Assembly (NCBI GenBank): GCA_918262735.1
Contig: CAKJYJ010000003.1
Location: forward strand, 272,883 to 336,882
Length of the DNA: 64,000 nucleotides
Origin: Clostridiales bacterium
GTDB lineage: Bacteria > Bacillota > Clostridia > Christensenellales > UBA1242
Direction of reading: 5' to 3'
The notes beneath the pieces were generated by a model. That model did no database searches and was not told where the DNA came from. It worked only from the letters and a program-made list of their open reading frames with translations. This document shows positions 37,279 through 46,076 of this stretch, in pieces. The position numbers and the translations under genes were made by a program. The stretch's first letter is position 1. Each line of letters begins with the position of its first letter.

Positions 37279-37737
37279 GTGAGAGATATATCTGAGTATA
37301 AACTTCTCGGCAATTATCTTATTAAACTGTATGAAAATTACGGTGTCGACTCTATCGGCTATGAACAAGCACATTCTTTAACCGAAAAATTGTTTACAAA
37401 TGATTTTATAAAAGTTAATTATAGATTATTGCCTTTTGAAGAAAAAAACAGTATCGTTAAAAACATGATTAATAGCGGGGTTTTTAGAACTAACCACAAT
37501 AACAGAATCATACCATTCAAACAGGTATATAACTATGATGTGTCAAAAAACATTAATGCAGTTTACACATGTGATAAAAACTTATCTTTCAAGATAACAA
37601 AACAAGATGGTTCTGTTGATAAAAATGTTCTAATTCAACAAATGAAAAACATATACAGTAAGGACTTAAGCTTAAATCTGCAAAACGAAATAAACCAAAT
37701 TATGTCGAGTTATAAACCAAATCAAAAAATAAGATAA
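37279..37737 (+). CDS. Hypothetical protein, 152 residues, GTG start
   Basis: The coding region starts with GTG at 37279, where GGAGG lies 4 nt upstream; an in-frame ATG at 37228 falls inside the -35 box and cannot be used. The protein is soluble, mixed helix, with a Tyr-rich N-terminus (ISEYKLLGNYLIKLYENYGVD) and no Cys cluster or recognisable catalytic motif. It has its own promoter and terminator, so it is monocistronic, and is divergent from ftsA. I do not recognise a family. Confidence 0.75.
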   Translation: MRDISEYKLLGNYLIKLYENYGVDSIGYEQAHSLTEKLFTNDFIKVNYRLLPFEEKNSIVKNMINSGVFRTNHNNRIIPFKQVYNYDVSKNINAVYTCDKNLSFKITKQDGSVDKNVLIQQMKNIYSKDLSLNLQNEINQIMSSYKPNQKIR

Positions 37738-37762
37738 AAGCGGTGGCGTACCACCGCTTTTT
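37737..37762. terminator. Bidirectional terminator
   Basis: AAAGCGGTGG pairs with CCACCGCTTT around CGTA; T-runs on both strands serve the gene at 37279 and the converging SDR-like gene. Confidence 0.92.
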
Positions 37763-37794
37763 ATGTGCTTAAAGTTTTTTATCGTTAAGAATAA

Positions 37795-38607
37795 TTATTC
37801 AGAGTCAATAAGCTTTATTCCTTTTTGCGTTCTTCGCCTCTCCTCTAGTTTATTTTTTATATCAGGCAAAAATTTAGCAAATAATTCATTTATATGTGCA
37901 TATGTTCCAACAACAATATGTTTATGTTTTTTTGAGATGCCCTTAATTATTCTGTCCGTTAGTTTATCAACAGACATAACCCGCTTACTTACTCGTTCTA
38001 TTATTTCCTTGCTTTGATTTGCGTATATGTCCGTTTTTGCTCTACCAACCTTAACTAAACACACATAAACATTTTTTAATTCCTCACTTAAAACCTCAGT
38101 GTATGATTGTAGTGCTGACGCACTTGAAACATAAGCACTGGAGCCAATATTTCCATATTCGTGTAAAAGATAAGATATATTGATAATTCCCGCGTGTCTA
38201 CTATTCTTTAAAAATGGTAATAAGTGTCTTGTTGAAAAAACACTGGAATAAAAATTAGTATTCATTGTTTGAATAATCTCTCTTTGATCAATCATATCAA
38301 ATTTATTAAATTTTGGTATATTGACCGTTGTGTTAATTAGTATGTCAACAGATTTAGAATTATCCGTTAAGTAATTGGCAAAATTTTCCCAGTTTTTTTC
38401 TAATGATGTCTTAAAACAATGTACTTCCAAATTTGTCCCATATTCCCCAACATTATCCGTGATTATGTCTAACCCAGATTGATTTTCTGATATTGCAAAA
38501 ACTTTGCAGTTGTATATTTCAATCAACTTGTATGTTAAATATCTACCAACCAGTGTTGTTGCCCCAACAATAACAATATTCTTTCCTCTAATCCAAAAAT
38601 CTTTCAC
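37795..38607 (-). CDS. SDR-fold protein lacking the catalytic lysine
   Basis: 270 residues, short-chain dehydrogenase/reductase fold. Nucleotide loop IVGATTLVGRYL (about 13-24), the NTTVN segment in place of NNAG (about 90), active-site Ser in INISYLL, and Tyr in SSAYVSSASALQSY. The expected YxxxK reads YVSSA, so the catalytic Lys is missing and oxidoreductase activity is doubtful; a binding or regulatory (NmrA-like) role is possible. The start codon is GTG with TAGGAG upstream. It stands alone, divergent from the DUF4364 operon. Confidence 0.82.
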   Translation of the reverse strand: MKDFWIRGKNIVIVGATTLVGRYLTYKLIEIYNCKVFAISENQSGLDIITDNVGEYGTNLEVHCFKTSLEKNWENFANYLTDNSKSVDILINTTVNIPKFNKFDMIDQREIIQTMNTNFYSSVFSTRHLLPFLKNSRHAGIINISYLLHEYGNIGSSAYVSSASALQSYTEVLSEELKNVYVCLVKVGRAKTDIYANQSKEIIERVSKRVMSVDKLTDRIIKGISKKHKHIVVGTYAHINELFAKFLPDIKNKLEERRRTQKGIKLIDSE

Positions 38608-38664
38608 AATTTGCTCCTATTTTACAAATATTTTGATATTTTTTACCAATTATTATTCATACTA

Positions 38665-38694
38665 TTGCGTTTTTATATTAAATTATGTTATAAT
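38665..38694 (+). promoter_or_regulatory. Promoter of the DUF4364-ABC operon, leaderless geometry
   Basis: TTGCGT (38665-38670), 18-nt spacer with TG one base before the -10 box, TATAAT (38689-38694), 6 nt, ATG at 38701. The A of ATG would be +1. Confidence 0.85.
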
Positions 38695-38700
38695 TTACGC

Positions 38701-39267
38701 ATGGAGCAAAAGAAAAAAGAATTAACTCTTCCTGTTGAAGACCCAATGCTATGCAAACTAATAATACTTTTTACTTTAGATAAAATGGAATTTCCTTTAA
38801 CCGAGAACACCATTTTTGATATTTGTTACTATCGCAACAATTGGCTCTCATACATGGATTGCAAGGATTATCTATACAAACTTGTTGAATCTAACTTAAT
38901 TTATAAAACCGAGTGCAAAGATGGTGAGGTAAGATTCAATATAACTTATGATGGAAGAAATTGTCTTGACCATTTCTACACAAAAATTGACGATAAACTT
39001 AGAGAAGATATCACCGAATATACAAAAGTTAACAGAATGCATTTCAAACGTTCGCAAGAATACGTTTCAACCTTCTTTAAATCTGAAGATGGCTCATATA
39101 TCGTTGTTCTTAAAATCCGTTCAGACAGCATTCAAGATGAGCCTTTATTTGAAGTAAAAATAAAAGCACCAACAAGACAAGGCGCAATTGAAGCCTGCAG
39201 AAAGTGGCAAGAACAGGCGCACACGGCATATGAAAGCATTTATGAAATGTTTATAGGCGATAATTAA
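38701..39267 (+). CDS. DUF4364 family protein
   Basis: 188 residues. The N-terminal part (LCKLIILFTLDKMEFPLTENTIFDICYYR ..., quoted in short: ILFTLDKMEFPLTENTI) is a winged-helix-like domain followed by YDGRNCLDHF and a beta-rich C-terminal half, the layout of clostridial DUF4364 proteins. Function is unknown; the winged helix suggests DNA binding. The start at 38701 is set by the TATAAT box 6 nt upstream; an ORF extension to 38611 would precede the promoter. It lies 23 nt before the ABC transporter genes and may regulate them. Confidence 0.85.
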   Translation: MEQKKKELTLPVEDPMLCKLIILFTLDKMEFPLTENTIFDICYYRNNWLSYMDCKDYLYKLVESNLIYKTECKDGEVRFNITYDGRNCLDHFYTKIDDKLREDITEYTKVNRMHFKRSQEYVSTFFKSEDGSYIVVLKIRSDSIQDEPLFEVKIKAPTRQGAIEACRKWQEQAHTAYESIYEMFIGDN

Positions 39268-39290
39268 AATATATTTGTAGGAGTTTTTTA

Positions 39291-40223
39291 GTGAATAATG
39301 TTTTAGAATTAAAAGGATTAACCAAAAATTTTGGCGAAAGAGTCGCTGTAAACAGCGTTTCTTTTTCAATTATGCCTGGCGAAATATTTGGTTTTTTAGG
39401 TGCAAATGGCGCCGGAAAATCAACCACAATAAAAATGCTTACTGGCCTTACCACAATAACCAGTGGTGATGCTTTTATTTGCGGAAATTCTGTTAAATAT
39501 AGATTTGAAGATGCAATAAAAAATGTTGGGGCCATTGTTGAAGTTCCTGAGTTTTATAATTATTTAACCGGCTATCAAAATTTGAAATACTTTGCAAAAC
39601 TTTCAAATATAAAAGACAAAAATCAAATTGATAGAGTTGTTTCAATTGTTGGATTAACCGACAGAATTAATGAAAAAGTTAGTAAGTACTCTCTTGGAAT
39701 GAAACAAAGATTGGGTGTTGCTCAAGCACTACTCAACTCCCCTAGACTGTTAATTTTGGACGAGCCAACAAACGGTCTTGACGCAAATGGGATAAGAGAG
39801 TTTAGAGTTCTTCTTAAAAATTTAGCCCATAAAGAAGGCATTGCTATTCTTATTTCTAGTCATATTTTAGCAGAAATGCAACTTCTTTGTGACACTATTG
39901 GAATTATTGACAATGGAAATTTAATTGAGGTTAATAATATTGATAAAATAAAACAATCTGCAAGCATATATGGTTCGAGATACATTAAATGCAATGCTCC
40001 AAACTATGCAGGAAGAATTATTGAATCTGATTATAGAATTGCCGTTAAAGTATGTAATAATAAAGTGCTGTTTAACGCAGATGATGCAACAATTGCCCGC
40101 ATTATTATAAAGCTTACCGAAAAAAGAATTTCTGTTTTTGGTGCCGGCGAAGTTGATGCTTCTCTTGAAGATATTTTCCTCACGGTTGTAAACGAAGGAA
40201 AATCTGGCACAGGAATAATGTAG
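39291..40223 (+). CDS. ABC transporter ATPase (BcrA/CcmA type)
   Basis: 310 residues, GTG start with TAGGAG upstream. Walker A GANGAGKST (about 40-48), signature YSLGMKQRLGVAQ, Walker B LLILDEPTNGLD, switch His in LISSHILAEM. The C-terminal 90 residues form the dimer/partner region typical of bacitracin-resistance and lantibiotic-immunity-like ABC-2 systems. It partners the permease gene 10 nt downstream. Substrate unknown. Confidence 0.95.
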   Translation: MNNVLELKGLTKNFGERVAVNSVSFSIMPGEIFGFLGANGAGKSTTIKMLTGLTTITSGDAFICGNSVKYRFEDAIKNVGAIVEVPEFYNYLTGYQNLKYFAKLSNIKDKNQIDRVVSIVGLTDRINEKVSKYSLGMKQRLGVAQALLNSPRLLILDEPTNGLDANGIREFRVLLKNLAHKEGIAILISSHILAEMQLLCDTIGIIDNGNLIEVNNIDKIKQSASIYGSRYIKCNAPNYAGRIIESDYRIAVKVCNNKVLFNADDATIARIIIKLTEKRISVFGAGEVDASLEDIFLTVVNEGKSGTGIM

Positions 40224-40233
40224 GGGGTAAGAA

Positions 40234-42000
40234 ATGAAAAAAATATTTAGAATGGCAAATGCCGAACTTAGTAAAATATTTATGAGACCAAGTATGTTTG
40301 TTTTGGCAACAGTTTTGGTTGTTGCTCTTGTGCTTTCATTCACCTTCTACAAACCAAACCCAACAAGCACAAAATATACATATGATTATAGCTTTACCGG
40401 CCAAATATACACCGCTTTTGAAAATGATTACAAAGATTTAGAATCAGAACTTTTAACATCTAAACAAAGCATTGATGACTACCTGGATGAAGAAAATGAC
40501 ACTTGTGGTGAATTTAAGGAAAAATTTCAATCGTTAAAAACTCAGTTTTATGATGTTTTATATAACACAATTTTAGATGCACCTAAAAACACTACTTATC
40601 CAAGCGAGGCAACACTTCAAAGAATTTCTCAAGAGTTTTTAACATTTAGTGAAAAAGTTAGAGATGTTCGTGTTTTAATGATGGAAAAAATTAAGGATAA
40701 ATACACAAATATCTTTATAAAAAATTCAGATTACAATGATATTTTTGGCAGATTAAAAAGTTTGGGCGAAAACCTACCAACACAAGAGCAATTACAGTCA
40801 TTTACCAATCAACAAATAATGGATAGGTATGACCTAATAAAAGAATCATACAACATAGAAGGAATGAATATAAAAGTTCAATCGCTCGAAAAAATAGAAA
40901 TCGATAGCGAAAAACTAACAGAACTATTGGACAAATACTTCTATAGTAACGTTATTATTCCAATAGATAGTGGCGAAATCACACCAGAGCACACTGGCAA
41001 ATTAAAAGAATTGTATGATGATGTTATAAATTACTACACCGAACAAGGAAGCACGGATGACAAAGCGGTTGTTAATACCCTTAACGATAAAATTGCCAAG
41101 TATTACGACTATATTACCATATGTTCAACATTGATTAAAAACAACTTTGAGCTTCTTAGAATTGGTGATAAAACAGATGACCAAATTGCAAGTTATAATG
41201 GTTTTTCTGGTGTTTCAGTTTATGAATTGAATAATAAAGTTACAACTTATGAATATTTCTTTAACAACAACACATTTGGCTACGAATATTTAAGAGCATT
41301 CAATTTTGGCTCAAATAGTGGCACATCAACAAACGCATATGATTTTACTTTCTATGCAATGCAAATATTATCTTTGCTAATTACAATATTTATTATCTTC
41401 TTTGCTTGTGGAATGATCAGTGGCGAACAAAATGCCGGAACACTTAAAATGGTTGCAACAAGACCATACACAAGAAACAAAATATATTCTGGGAAATTCC
41501 TTGCTTGTGTTAATGTTGCACTAATTCTACTAGGACTTTCATTTGTTGCATCATTTGTTGTTGGGGTTGCCGTATTTGGATTCACTATGCAAAACGTTTT
41601 GGTTGTTGTTAATGCAAAAAGTGTTATTATATTAAACCCACTTTTGCTGATGCTAATATACATTTTGAGCATATTGGTTGATGTTGTATTCTATATTGCT
41701 CTTGCAATTTTAGTTTCAATGTTAATTAAACAAACAACTGTTAGCACAGCAGTAACATCTGGCATACTTTTGATTTCAACAATCATTGCCGGTTCAGTTA
41801 GGTCTAGTTGGATTAGATTAATTCCATCACTTAACACTGGCCTATATAAATTCTTTACTTCTTCTATAACCGGAATGTTTAGTTTCTCTGTTGTGCCAAA
41901 TGTGACCATGGTATTTAGCGTGCTTATGTTGATTATTTCCATCACAGCATTTGACATTCTTGGAAGACTACTCTTCACACACAGAAGTATTGATAAATAA
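40234..42000 (+). CDS. ABC-2 type permease with large extracytoplasmic domain
   Basis: 588 residues. One helix near the N-terminus (about 20-40), a long hydrophilic domain (about 45-370, Asp/Glu/Lys-rich and helical), then five or six helices from 375 to 585, as in ABC-2 permeases of the NatB/YhgE-like or bacitracin groups. The motif GMISGEQNAGTLKMVATRPYTR after the second helix is the usual coupling segment of this class (SxExxxGTL...). It forms an exporter with the preceding ATPase. Confidence 0.9.
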   Translation: MKKIFRMANAELSKIFMRPSMFVLATVLVVALVLSFTFYKPNPTSTKYTYDYSFTGQIYTAFENDYKDLESELLTSKQSIDDYLDEENDTCGEFKEKFQSLKTQFYDVLYNTILDAPKNTTYPSEATLQRISQEFLTFSEKVRDVRVLMMEKIKDKYTNIFIKNSDYNDIFGRLKSLGENLPTQEQLQSFTNQQIMDRYDLIKESYNIEGMNIKVQSLEKIEIDSEKLTELLDKYFYSNVIIPIDSGEITPEHTGKLKELYDDVINYYTEQGSTDDKAVVNTLNDKIAKYYDYITICSTLIKNNFELLRIGDKTDDQIASYNGFSGVSVYELNNKVTTYEYFFNNNTFGYEYLRAFNFGSNSGTSTNAYDFTFYAMQILSLLITIFIIFFACGMISGEQNAGTLKMVATRPYTRNKIYSGKFLACVNVALILLGLSFVASFVVGVAVFGFTMQNVLVVVNAKSVIILNPLLLMLIYILSILVDVVFYIALAILVSMLIKQTTVSTAVTSGILLISTIIAGSVRSSWIRLIPSLNTGLYKFFTSSITGMFSFSVVPNVTMVFSVLMLIISITAFDILGRLLFTHRSIDK

Positions 42001-42021
42001 AAACTTATAAATAAAAAATGT

Positions 42022-42050
42022 AAAAAATGAGGATAGCCCCTCATTTTTTT
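42022..42050. terminator. Bidirectional terminator
   Basis: AAAAAATGAGG pairs with CCTCATTTTTT across a short loop; it separates the ABC permease gene from the converging secreted-protein gene. Confidence 0.9.
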
Positions 42051-42649
42051 TGAGCATTTAGATATTCGTTTAATAGTTTTTCATGTTCAAACGCATATTT
42101 AACACATGCTTGGTGATCTGGGTCGACGCGCTTGGTTCCATGTGTTTTACTTCCCAAAAAATGAATACATGTGTGCCCGCCCTCACCAGTTTCCAGAATG
42201 TCAAAACCATGTGGCATACCATTGGTTGAGCCCGCATAAAATTTACCATCAATTTCAACCCAAACAGGTCTTCTTGCCCAACTCCATTCTCCCCCATATA
42301 TTTTTTTGAATTTTGCGGTATTTTCGGGGTCTATTGCCTGAACGTCAGCATGGTTATACCCGCCCATTCTTTTAACAAAGTACTCACTCATGCTATATAT
42401 ATCAATAACTCTAACCGTTACATATTTTGTGAAATAACTGTCCATATAATCAAACCAATTCAAATTAACAACGGGCACAGATGTCTTGCTTAATCCAACA
42501 TTTGTTTCTTCCTCATTAATATCATTTATATATTTTTGCTCAGCGTTAGTTAGAAGTAACGAATTTGAACTCGGATATGGAACAATACACGAGAAAAAAG
42601 CACAACACAGAATTATTGAAAAAATCATTGATAAATAATTTGTTCTCAT
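42041..42649 (-). CDS. Secreted protein with conserved GHTCIHF...VDPDHQ domain
   Basis: 202 residues. An N-terminal signal (MRTNYLSMIFSIILCCAFFSC) may be cleaved at a loose lipobox (FFSC). The C-terminal 110 residues include RRPVWVEIDGKFYAGSTNGM, GGHTCIHFLGSKTHGTKRV and DPDHQACV, a set of conserved His, Cys and Asp residues that I associate with a domain found in clostridial cell-wall proteins; I cannot name it with certainty. There is no clear Shine-Dalgarno; a weak TTGAAT-18-CACAAT promoter ends 8 nt before the ATG, so it may be leaderless. Confidence 0.65.
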   Translation of the reverse strand: MRTNYLSMIFSIILCCAFFSCIVPYPSSNSLLLTNAEQKYINDINEEETNVGLSKTSVPVVNLNWFDYMDSYFTKYVTVRVIDIYSMSEYFVKRMGGYNHADVQAIDPENTAKFKKIYGGEWSWARRPVWVEIDGKFYAGSTNGMPHGFDILETGEGGHTCIHFLGSKTHGTKRVDPDHQACVKYAFEHEKLLNEYLNAQKK

Positions 42650-42687
42650 AGTTCTATATTGTGCATATTAAATACATTTTTATTCAA

Positions 42688-44706
42688 CTATAAATTGAAT
42701 GGCTTTTTACCATTATATAACATTTCAAGTTTGTGCATCGCTCTTGTTGAAGCAACATATAATGCCTGTCTATCAATTTCTGTGCAATAGTTTTCATTGT
42801 CAACATCAACAACAATACAAGCATCAAATTCTAAACCCTTAACCAAGAATGTTGGAGCAAGCATAACACCATCAGAGTATGAAAGCGTTGAAATTGTTAA
42901 ATAGTTATATTTTAATTTCCCTTGAAGAATTTTGTTTAATTCATCTGCTTTTTTTATTGATTTACATAAAATTCCTATGGTTTTTCGTTTGTTTTCTATG
43001 CAATTTTCAACAAAATTGATTATTTTTTGAATTTTATCATCTTGTGATGAATATTTTTCCCACGAAACATCGTCTCCATGTCTATCTATTATTTCAACAT
43101 TAGTTCTGTTTATTATTTGATTAGCAAAATTTGTTATTTCATATGTTGAACGATATGATTTATTAAGTGTGATTAATTGATTTTTAATTGTGTCTAGTTT
43201 GTTAAAATCATTAAGAATCGTTGTTTCATATCCTGCAACATTTTGCCCAACATCACCAAGTATTGTTTTCATACATGGAAACATTTGATTAACAATGTAA
43301 TAGTTTAGTGAACTATAATCTTGGAACTCGTCAATAACCAAATGCTTAATTCTGTTGTATTTATTAATTCCAAACAAATATTGTTTAATGTATAAAAGAG
43401 CAACTGCGTCTTCAAAATTAATCTTCTTTCCACGCTTAAAAGTTAAACCGTAATACTGTTTTAAGAAGGTTGAATAAACATCATAAATATTAGTTATTTT
43501 TAACATTGAAGCCAAAATCTTTTTTGCTTTTGCCGAAGTAAGTTTCAACTCTGGCTCAACTATGTCCATAATAAAGTCTTTAATCCATTCCATTCTTATT
43601 GCAACTGGCTTATCCTTATACAAATCAAAGTAAAGCTGTTCAATTTTTTCTTTTGGAGCAACAAGAAAATCATCATAAATAAAATCGGTTGCATTGAAAT
43701 TTTCCATAAAGTATTTATAACAAAATTCCCTTATGTCATCACAGAATTTCATACTACTCTTTAACGATGCAGTTGGTATTTCAAAGGTATTAGATAAAAG
43801 TCTTTCAACCTGTTCAGATTTCGACTCTATTTTTTCTTTTACTTCCAAATTCATTTTAATTAGTTCGTCCATAACAGTTTCGGCAATATTCTCCTCTCCT
43901 AGTTCTGGAAGAACATTTGAAATATAATCCGAGAAGAATTTATTTGGCGAAATAATTAGTATTGAACTAGAGTTTAATGTTTTTCTGTGCTTATATAACA
44001 AATATGCAATTCTGTGTAATGCAATAGACGTTTTACCAGAACCAGCAACTCCTTGAACAATTAAGTTATTTGGCGAGTCGTTTCTAATAATTGCGTTTTG
44101 TTCCCTTTGGATTGTTGAAACAATGTTTTTCATTTTTTCACTGCTCGTTTTAGCCAAAACTTCTTGTAGCACCGCATCATCAATTTTAATGTTACTTTCT
44201 AAGCAGAATACCAATTCTCCATTTTCAATTTTATACTGCCTTTTGCTTTTAATTTGACCTTCAACCCTATCCTGAGTTTCACCAACATAGTAATACCCTG
44301 GACCAACATCAAAATTGTAATATAATTCACTAAATGGAGCTCGCCAGTCAACAATATACACTTTCCCATCAACCTTAACACCACGCAGACCAATTCTATA
44401 TGATAAAAACTCGTCGCCCTTATCAAAATCGATTCCACCAAAATATGGTGATTTTAACGATGCTCTTAGAGAAATAATTTGATTAATACTCTCTTTTTGC
44501 TCATTTTCAAGCATATCCATCTGGCTTTGTGCAAATGCCTTTTCTGCATTATCCATTTCATATATGCTTTCCCACATATATGCCTGATTTTCTTTCATTT
44601 TTTTTAAGAATGTTTCATTTGCCTTTTCGGCTTCTTCCATTTTTTTATTAAGAATAACCAAAACACTTTTTAAAAAATCTTTTTCTTCTTGGCTTACGGT
44701 AGACAT
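42688..44706 (-). CDS. helD: HelD-type RNA polymerase-recycling helicase
   Basis: 672 residues. An N-terminal coiled coil (about 1-75) and the segment GDEFLSYRIGLRG...VDWRAPFSELYY precede superfamily-1 motifs: VQGVAGSGKTSIALHRIAYL (motif I), VIDEFQDYS (motif II), TLNKSYRSTYEI and a C-terminal YVASTRAMHKLE. This layout is that of Firmicute HelD, which uses its coiled coil and ATPase to free stalled RNA polymerase, rather than of DNA-repair UvrD. It lies downstream of an ArsR-type gene but behind that gene's terminator. Confidence 0.93.
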   Translation of the reverse strand: MSTVSQEEKDFLKSVLVILNKKMEEAEKANETFLKKMKENQAYMWESIYEMDNAEKAFAQSQMDMLENEQKESINQIISLRASLKSPYFGGIDFDKGDEFLSYRIGLRGVKVDGKVYIVDWRAPFSELYYNFDVGPGYYYVGETQDRVEGQIKSKRQYKIENGELVFCLESNIKIDDAVLQEVLAKTSSEKMKNIVSTIQREQNAIIRNDSPNNLIVQGVAGSGKTSIALHRIAYLLYKHRKTLNSSSILIISPNKFFSDYISNVLPELGEENIAETVMDELIKMNLEVKEKIESKSEQVERLLSNTFEIPTASLKSSMKFCDDIREFCYKYFMENFNATDFIYDDFLVAPKEKIEQLYFDLYKDKPVAIRMEWIKDFIMDIVEPELKLTSAKAKKILASMLKITNIYDVYSTFLKQYYGLTFKRGKKINFEDAVALLYIKQYLFGINKYNRIKHLVIDEFQDYSSLNYYIVNQMFPCMKTILGDVGQNVAGYETTILNDFNKLDTIKNQLITLNKSYRSTYEITNFANQIINRTNVEIIDRHGDDVSWEKYSSQDDKIQKIINFVENCIENKRKTIGILCKSIKKADELNKILQGKLKYNYLTISTLSYSDGVMLAPTFLVKGLEFDACIVVDVDNENYCTEIDRQALYVASTRAMHKLEMLYNGKKPFNL

Positions 44707-44751
44707 TAATTATTATTTTCCTTTTAATTAATCTTTATTTTGTATTTTAGA

Positions 44752-44807
44752 CAAAAAATAAGGTATCGGTTATAAGTAATTTGTTAATCGACTTACACCC
44801 ATACCTT
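44752..44807 (-). terminator. Terminator after the ArsR-type gene
   Basis: Long imperfect hairpin: AAGGTAT and ATACCTT at the base with an extended GU-containing inner stem, ATTTTTTG on the minus strand. The ArsR stop codon lies at its edge. Confidence 0.75.
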
Positions 44808-45097
44808 TATATGTGTTTTTTTACAATGTCAAGTATGTTTGAAATACCACTATCTGTTAATGAATAATAAATTTTGTTACCATCTCTACTTGTGCTCACA
44901 ACATCAATTCCTCTAAGAAGAGCAAGTTGATGTGAAACCGCACTTTGAGACATATTAACTAGTTGTTGTATTTCATAAACAGATTTTGGCTTATCTTTAA
45001 TTGCATAAAGAATTTTAACTCTTGTTGAATCTGACATAACCTTCATAAAAAGGCTCATCTTCATCACCTCAAGCTCACTCGGCATTTTTTTATCCAT
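44807..45097 (-). CDS. ArsR-family transcriptional regulator
   Basis: 96 residues. Winged helix with the family core SDSTRVKILYAI (about 22-33), helix-turn-helix VYEIQQLVNMSQSAVSHQLALLRG and wing TSRDGNKIYYSL. It lacks the Cys motif of arsenic/cadmium sensors in helix 3, and has only one His near the C-terminus, so the signal is unclear. AAGGGG is its ribosome site. A palindrome over its own -10 box suggests autorepression. No metal transporter adjoins it. Confidence 0.93.
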   Translation of the reverse strand: MDKKMPSELEVMKMSLFMKVMSDSTRVKILYAIKDKPKSVYEIQQLVNMSQSAVSHQLALLRGIDVVSTSRDGNKIYYSLTDSGISNILDIVKKHI

Positions 45098-45123
45098 TTT
45101 TCCCCTTGAAACAAAAGACTGGT

Positions 45124-45156
45124 GATATTTTATAATATCAAGGTCTAATTTGTCAA
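45124..45156 (-). promoter_or_regulatory. arsR-type promoter with overlapping operator
   Basis: Minus strand TTGACA (45151-45156), 18-nt spacer, TAAAAT (45127-45132). The palindrome GATATT-N4-AATATC (45124-45139) covers the -10 box, as expected for an autorepressor site. Confidence 0.75.
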
Positions 45157-45190
45157 TATTTTTTCAACAAAACACAAAAATTTTTATTAC

Positions 45191-45236
45191 AAAAAAAACA
45201 TCGCAACAACAACTAACACAGTTGCCGTTCCGATGT
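45191..45236 (-). terminator. Terminator after the ruvX-DUF1292 genes
   Basis: ACATCG/CGATGT base plus a 10-bp inner stem AACGGCAACT/AGTTGTTGTT (two G-U pairs), then eight T on the minus strand. Confidence 0.85.
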
Positions 45237-45249
45237 GGTTTTTATACTA

Positions 45250-45579
45250 TTACTTTTTTTGTTCGTCTAAGAGTTTATAATACTCATCAAAAACCCTCAT
45301 TGCAATTGACTCTTCAGTTTCAATAATTAATGAAGATTCTCCATTTTCTTGCTCATTAATTGCAAAAACAATAGCCTCATCATCTGCAACTCCTGGAAGG
45401 TCGTCAAGTGGTTTTAGAATTGTGTATAACTTATCGTCAAGTGGTATAACAGCAACTTGGTCAAACTTAAACGCTTTTCCTTGTTCATCATATAGTGTTA
45501 CGGGATCTTCATTATCTTCATCTAGTAAGACATCAAGAAGGTCTAAATCCTCAACTGGTTCTTGTTTCTCTTTTTTCAT
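45250..45579 (-). CDS. DUF1292 domain protein
   Basis: 109 residues, very acidic. The core DPVTLYDEQGKAFKFDQVAVIPLDDKLY and the later FDEYYKLL match DUF1292, a small Firmicute family (YrzB type) almost always found next to ruvX, as here with a 10-nt gap. Function is unknown. A longer acidic N-terminus (EDLDLLDVLLDEDNED) precedes the domain. Confidence 0.9.
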   Translation of the reverse strand: MKKEKQEPVEDLDLLDVLLDEDNEDPVTLYDEQGKAFKFDQVAVIPLDDKLYTILKPLDDLPGVADDEAIVFAINEQENGESSLIIETEESIAMRVFDEYYKLLDEQKK

Positions 45580-45589
45580 ATAAATCTCC

Positions 45590-46009
45590 TTATTTCCTAG
45601 AATTTAGGTAATTTTGAAGTATAATTCCCGCAGCAATTTTATCAATGAGCCCTTTTCTTTTAATGGCTGGAACTTTTGCCTCAGCCAAAATATCCTCTGC
45701 TTCAACGGAAGATAATCGTTCATCAACATAAACAACTGGAAGGTTTAGCCTGTTTGAAAGGATTGTGCCAAAATTTTTGGTTACTTCAATTCTGTTGCCA
45801 GAAGTTCCATCCATATTTAATGGAAGCCCAATAACAATAAGTTCAACATCTTGCTTTTTTGCTAAATCCTGAAAATATGTTAGGTCTGCCTCCAAATTAA
45901 CTCTGGTGTATGTGTCATATGGGCTTGCGATTGTTTGAAGCAAATCTGAAAACGCAATTCCTATTCTAACATCACCATAATCTAGGCACATAATTCTTTT
46001 ATACTGCAT
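45590..46009 (-). CDS. ruvX: RuvX/YqgF pre-16S rRNA nuclease
   Basis: 139 residues, normal length. RNase H-like core: MCLDYGDVRIGIAFSD (first Asp), VIGLPLNMDGTSGN, VYVDERLSSVEAE and the C-terminal KIAAGIILQNYL. The protein processes the 5' end of 16S rRNA and was named for its resemblance to Holliday resolvases. A promoter ends about 15 nt upstream with AGG as a weak ribosome site. Confidence 0.96.
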   Translation of the reverse strand: MQYKRIMCLDYGDVRIGIAFSDLLQTIASPYDTYTRVNLEADLTYFQDLAKKQDVELIVIGLPLNMDGTSGNRIEVTKNFGTILSNRLNLPVVYVDERLSSVEAEDILAEAKVPAIKRKGLIDKIAAGIILQNYLNSRK

Positions 46010-46024
46010 CTTTTACCTATTGTA

Positions 46025-46053
46025 ATTTTATTATGTTTTGCACATAAAGTCAA
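46025..46053 (-). promoter_or_regulatory. Promoter of ruvX-DUF1292
   Basis: Minus strand TTGACT (46048-46053), 17-nt spacer, TAAAAT (46025-46030); a very short leader of about 9-10 nt with AGGT. Confidence 0.75.
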
Positions 46054-46076
46054 ATAAATTAACGTATTTTTACTAT

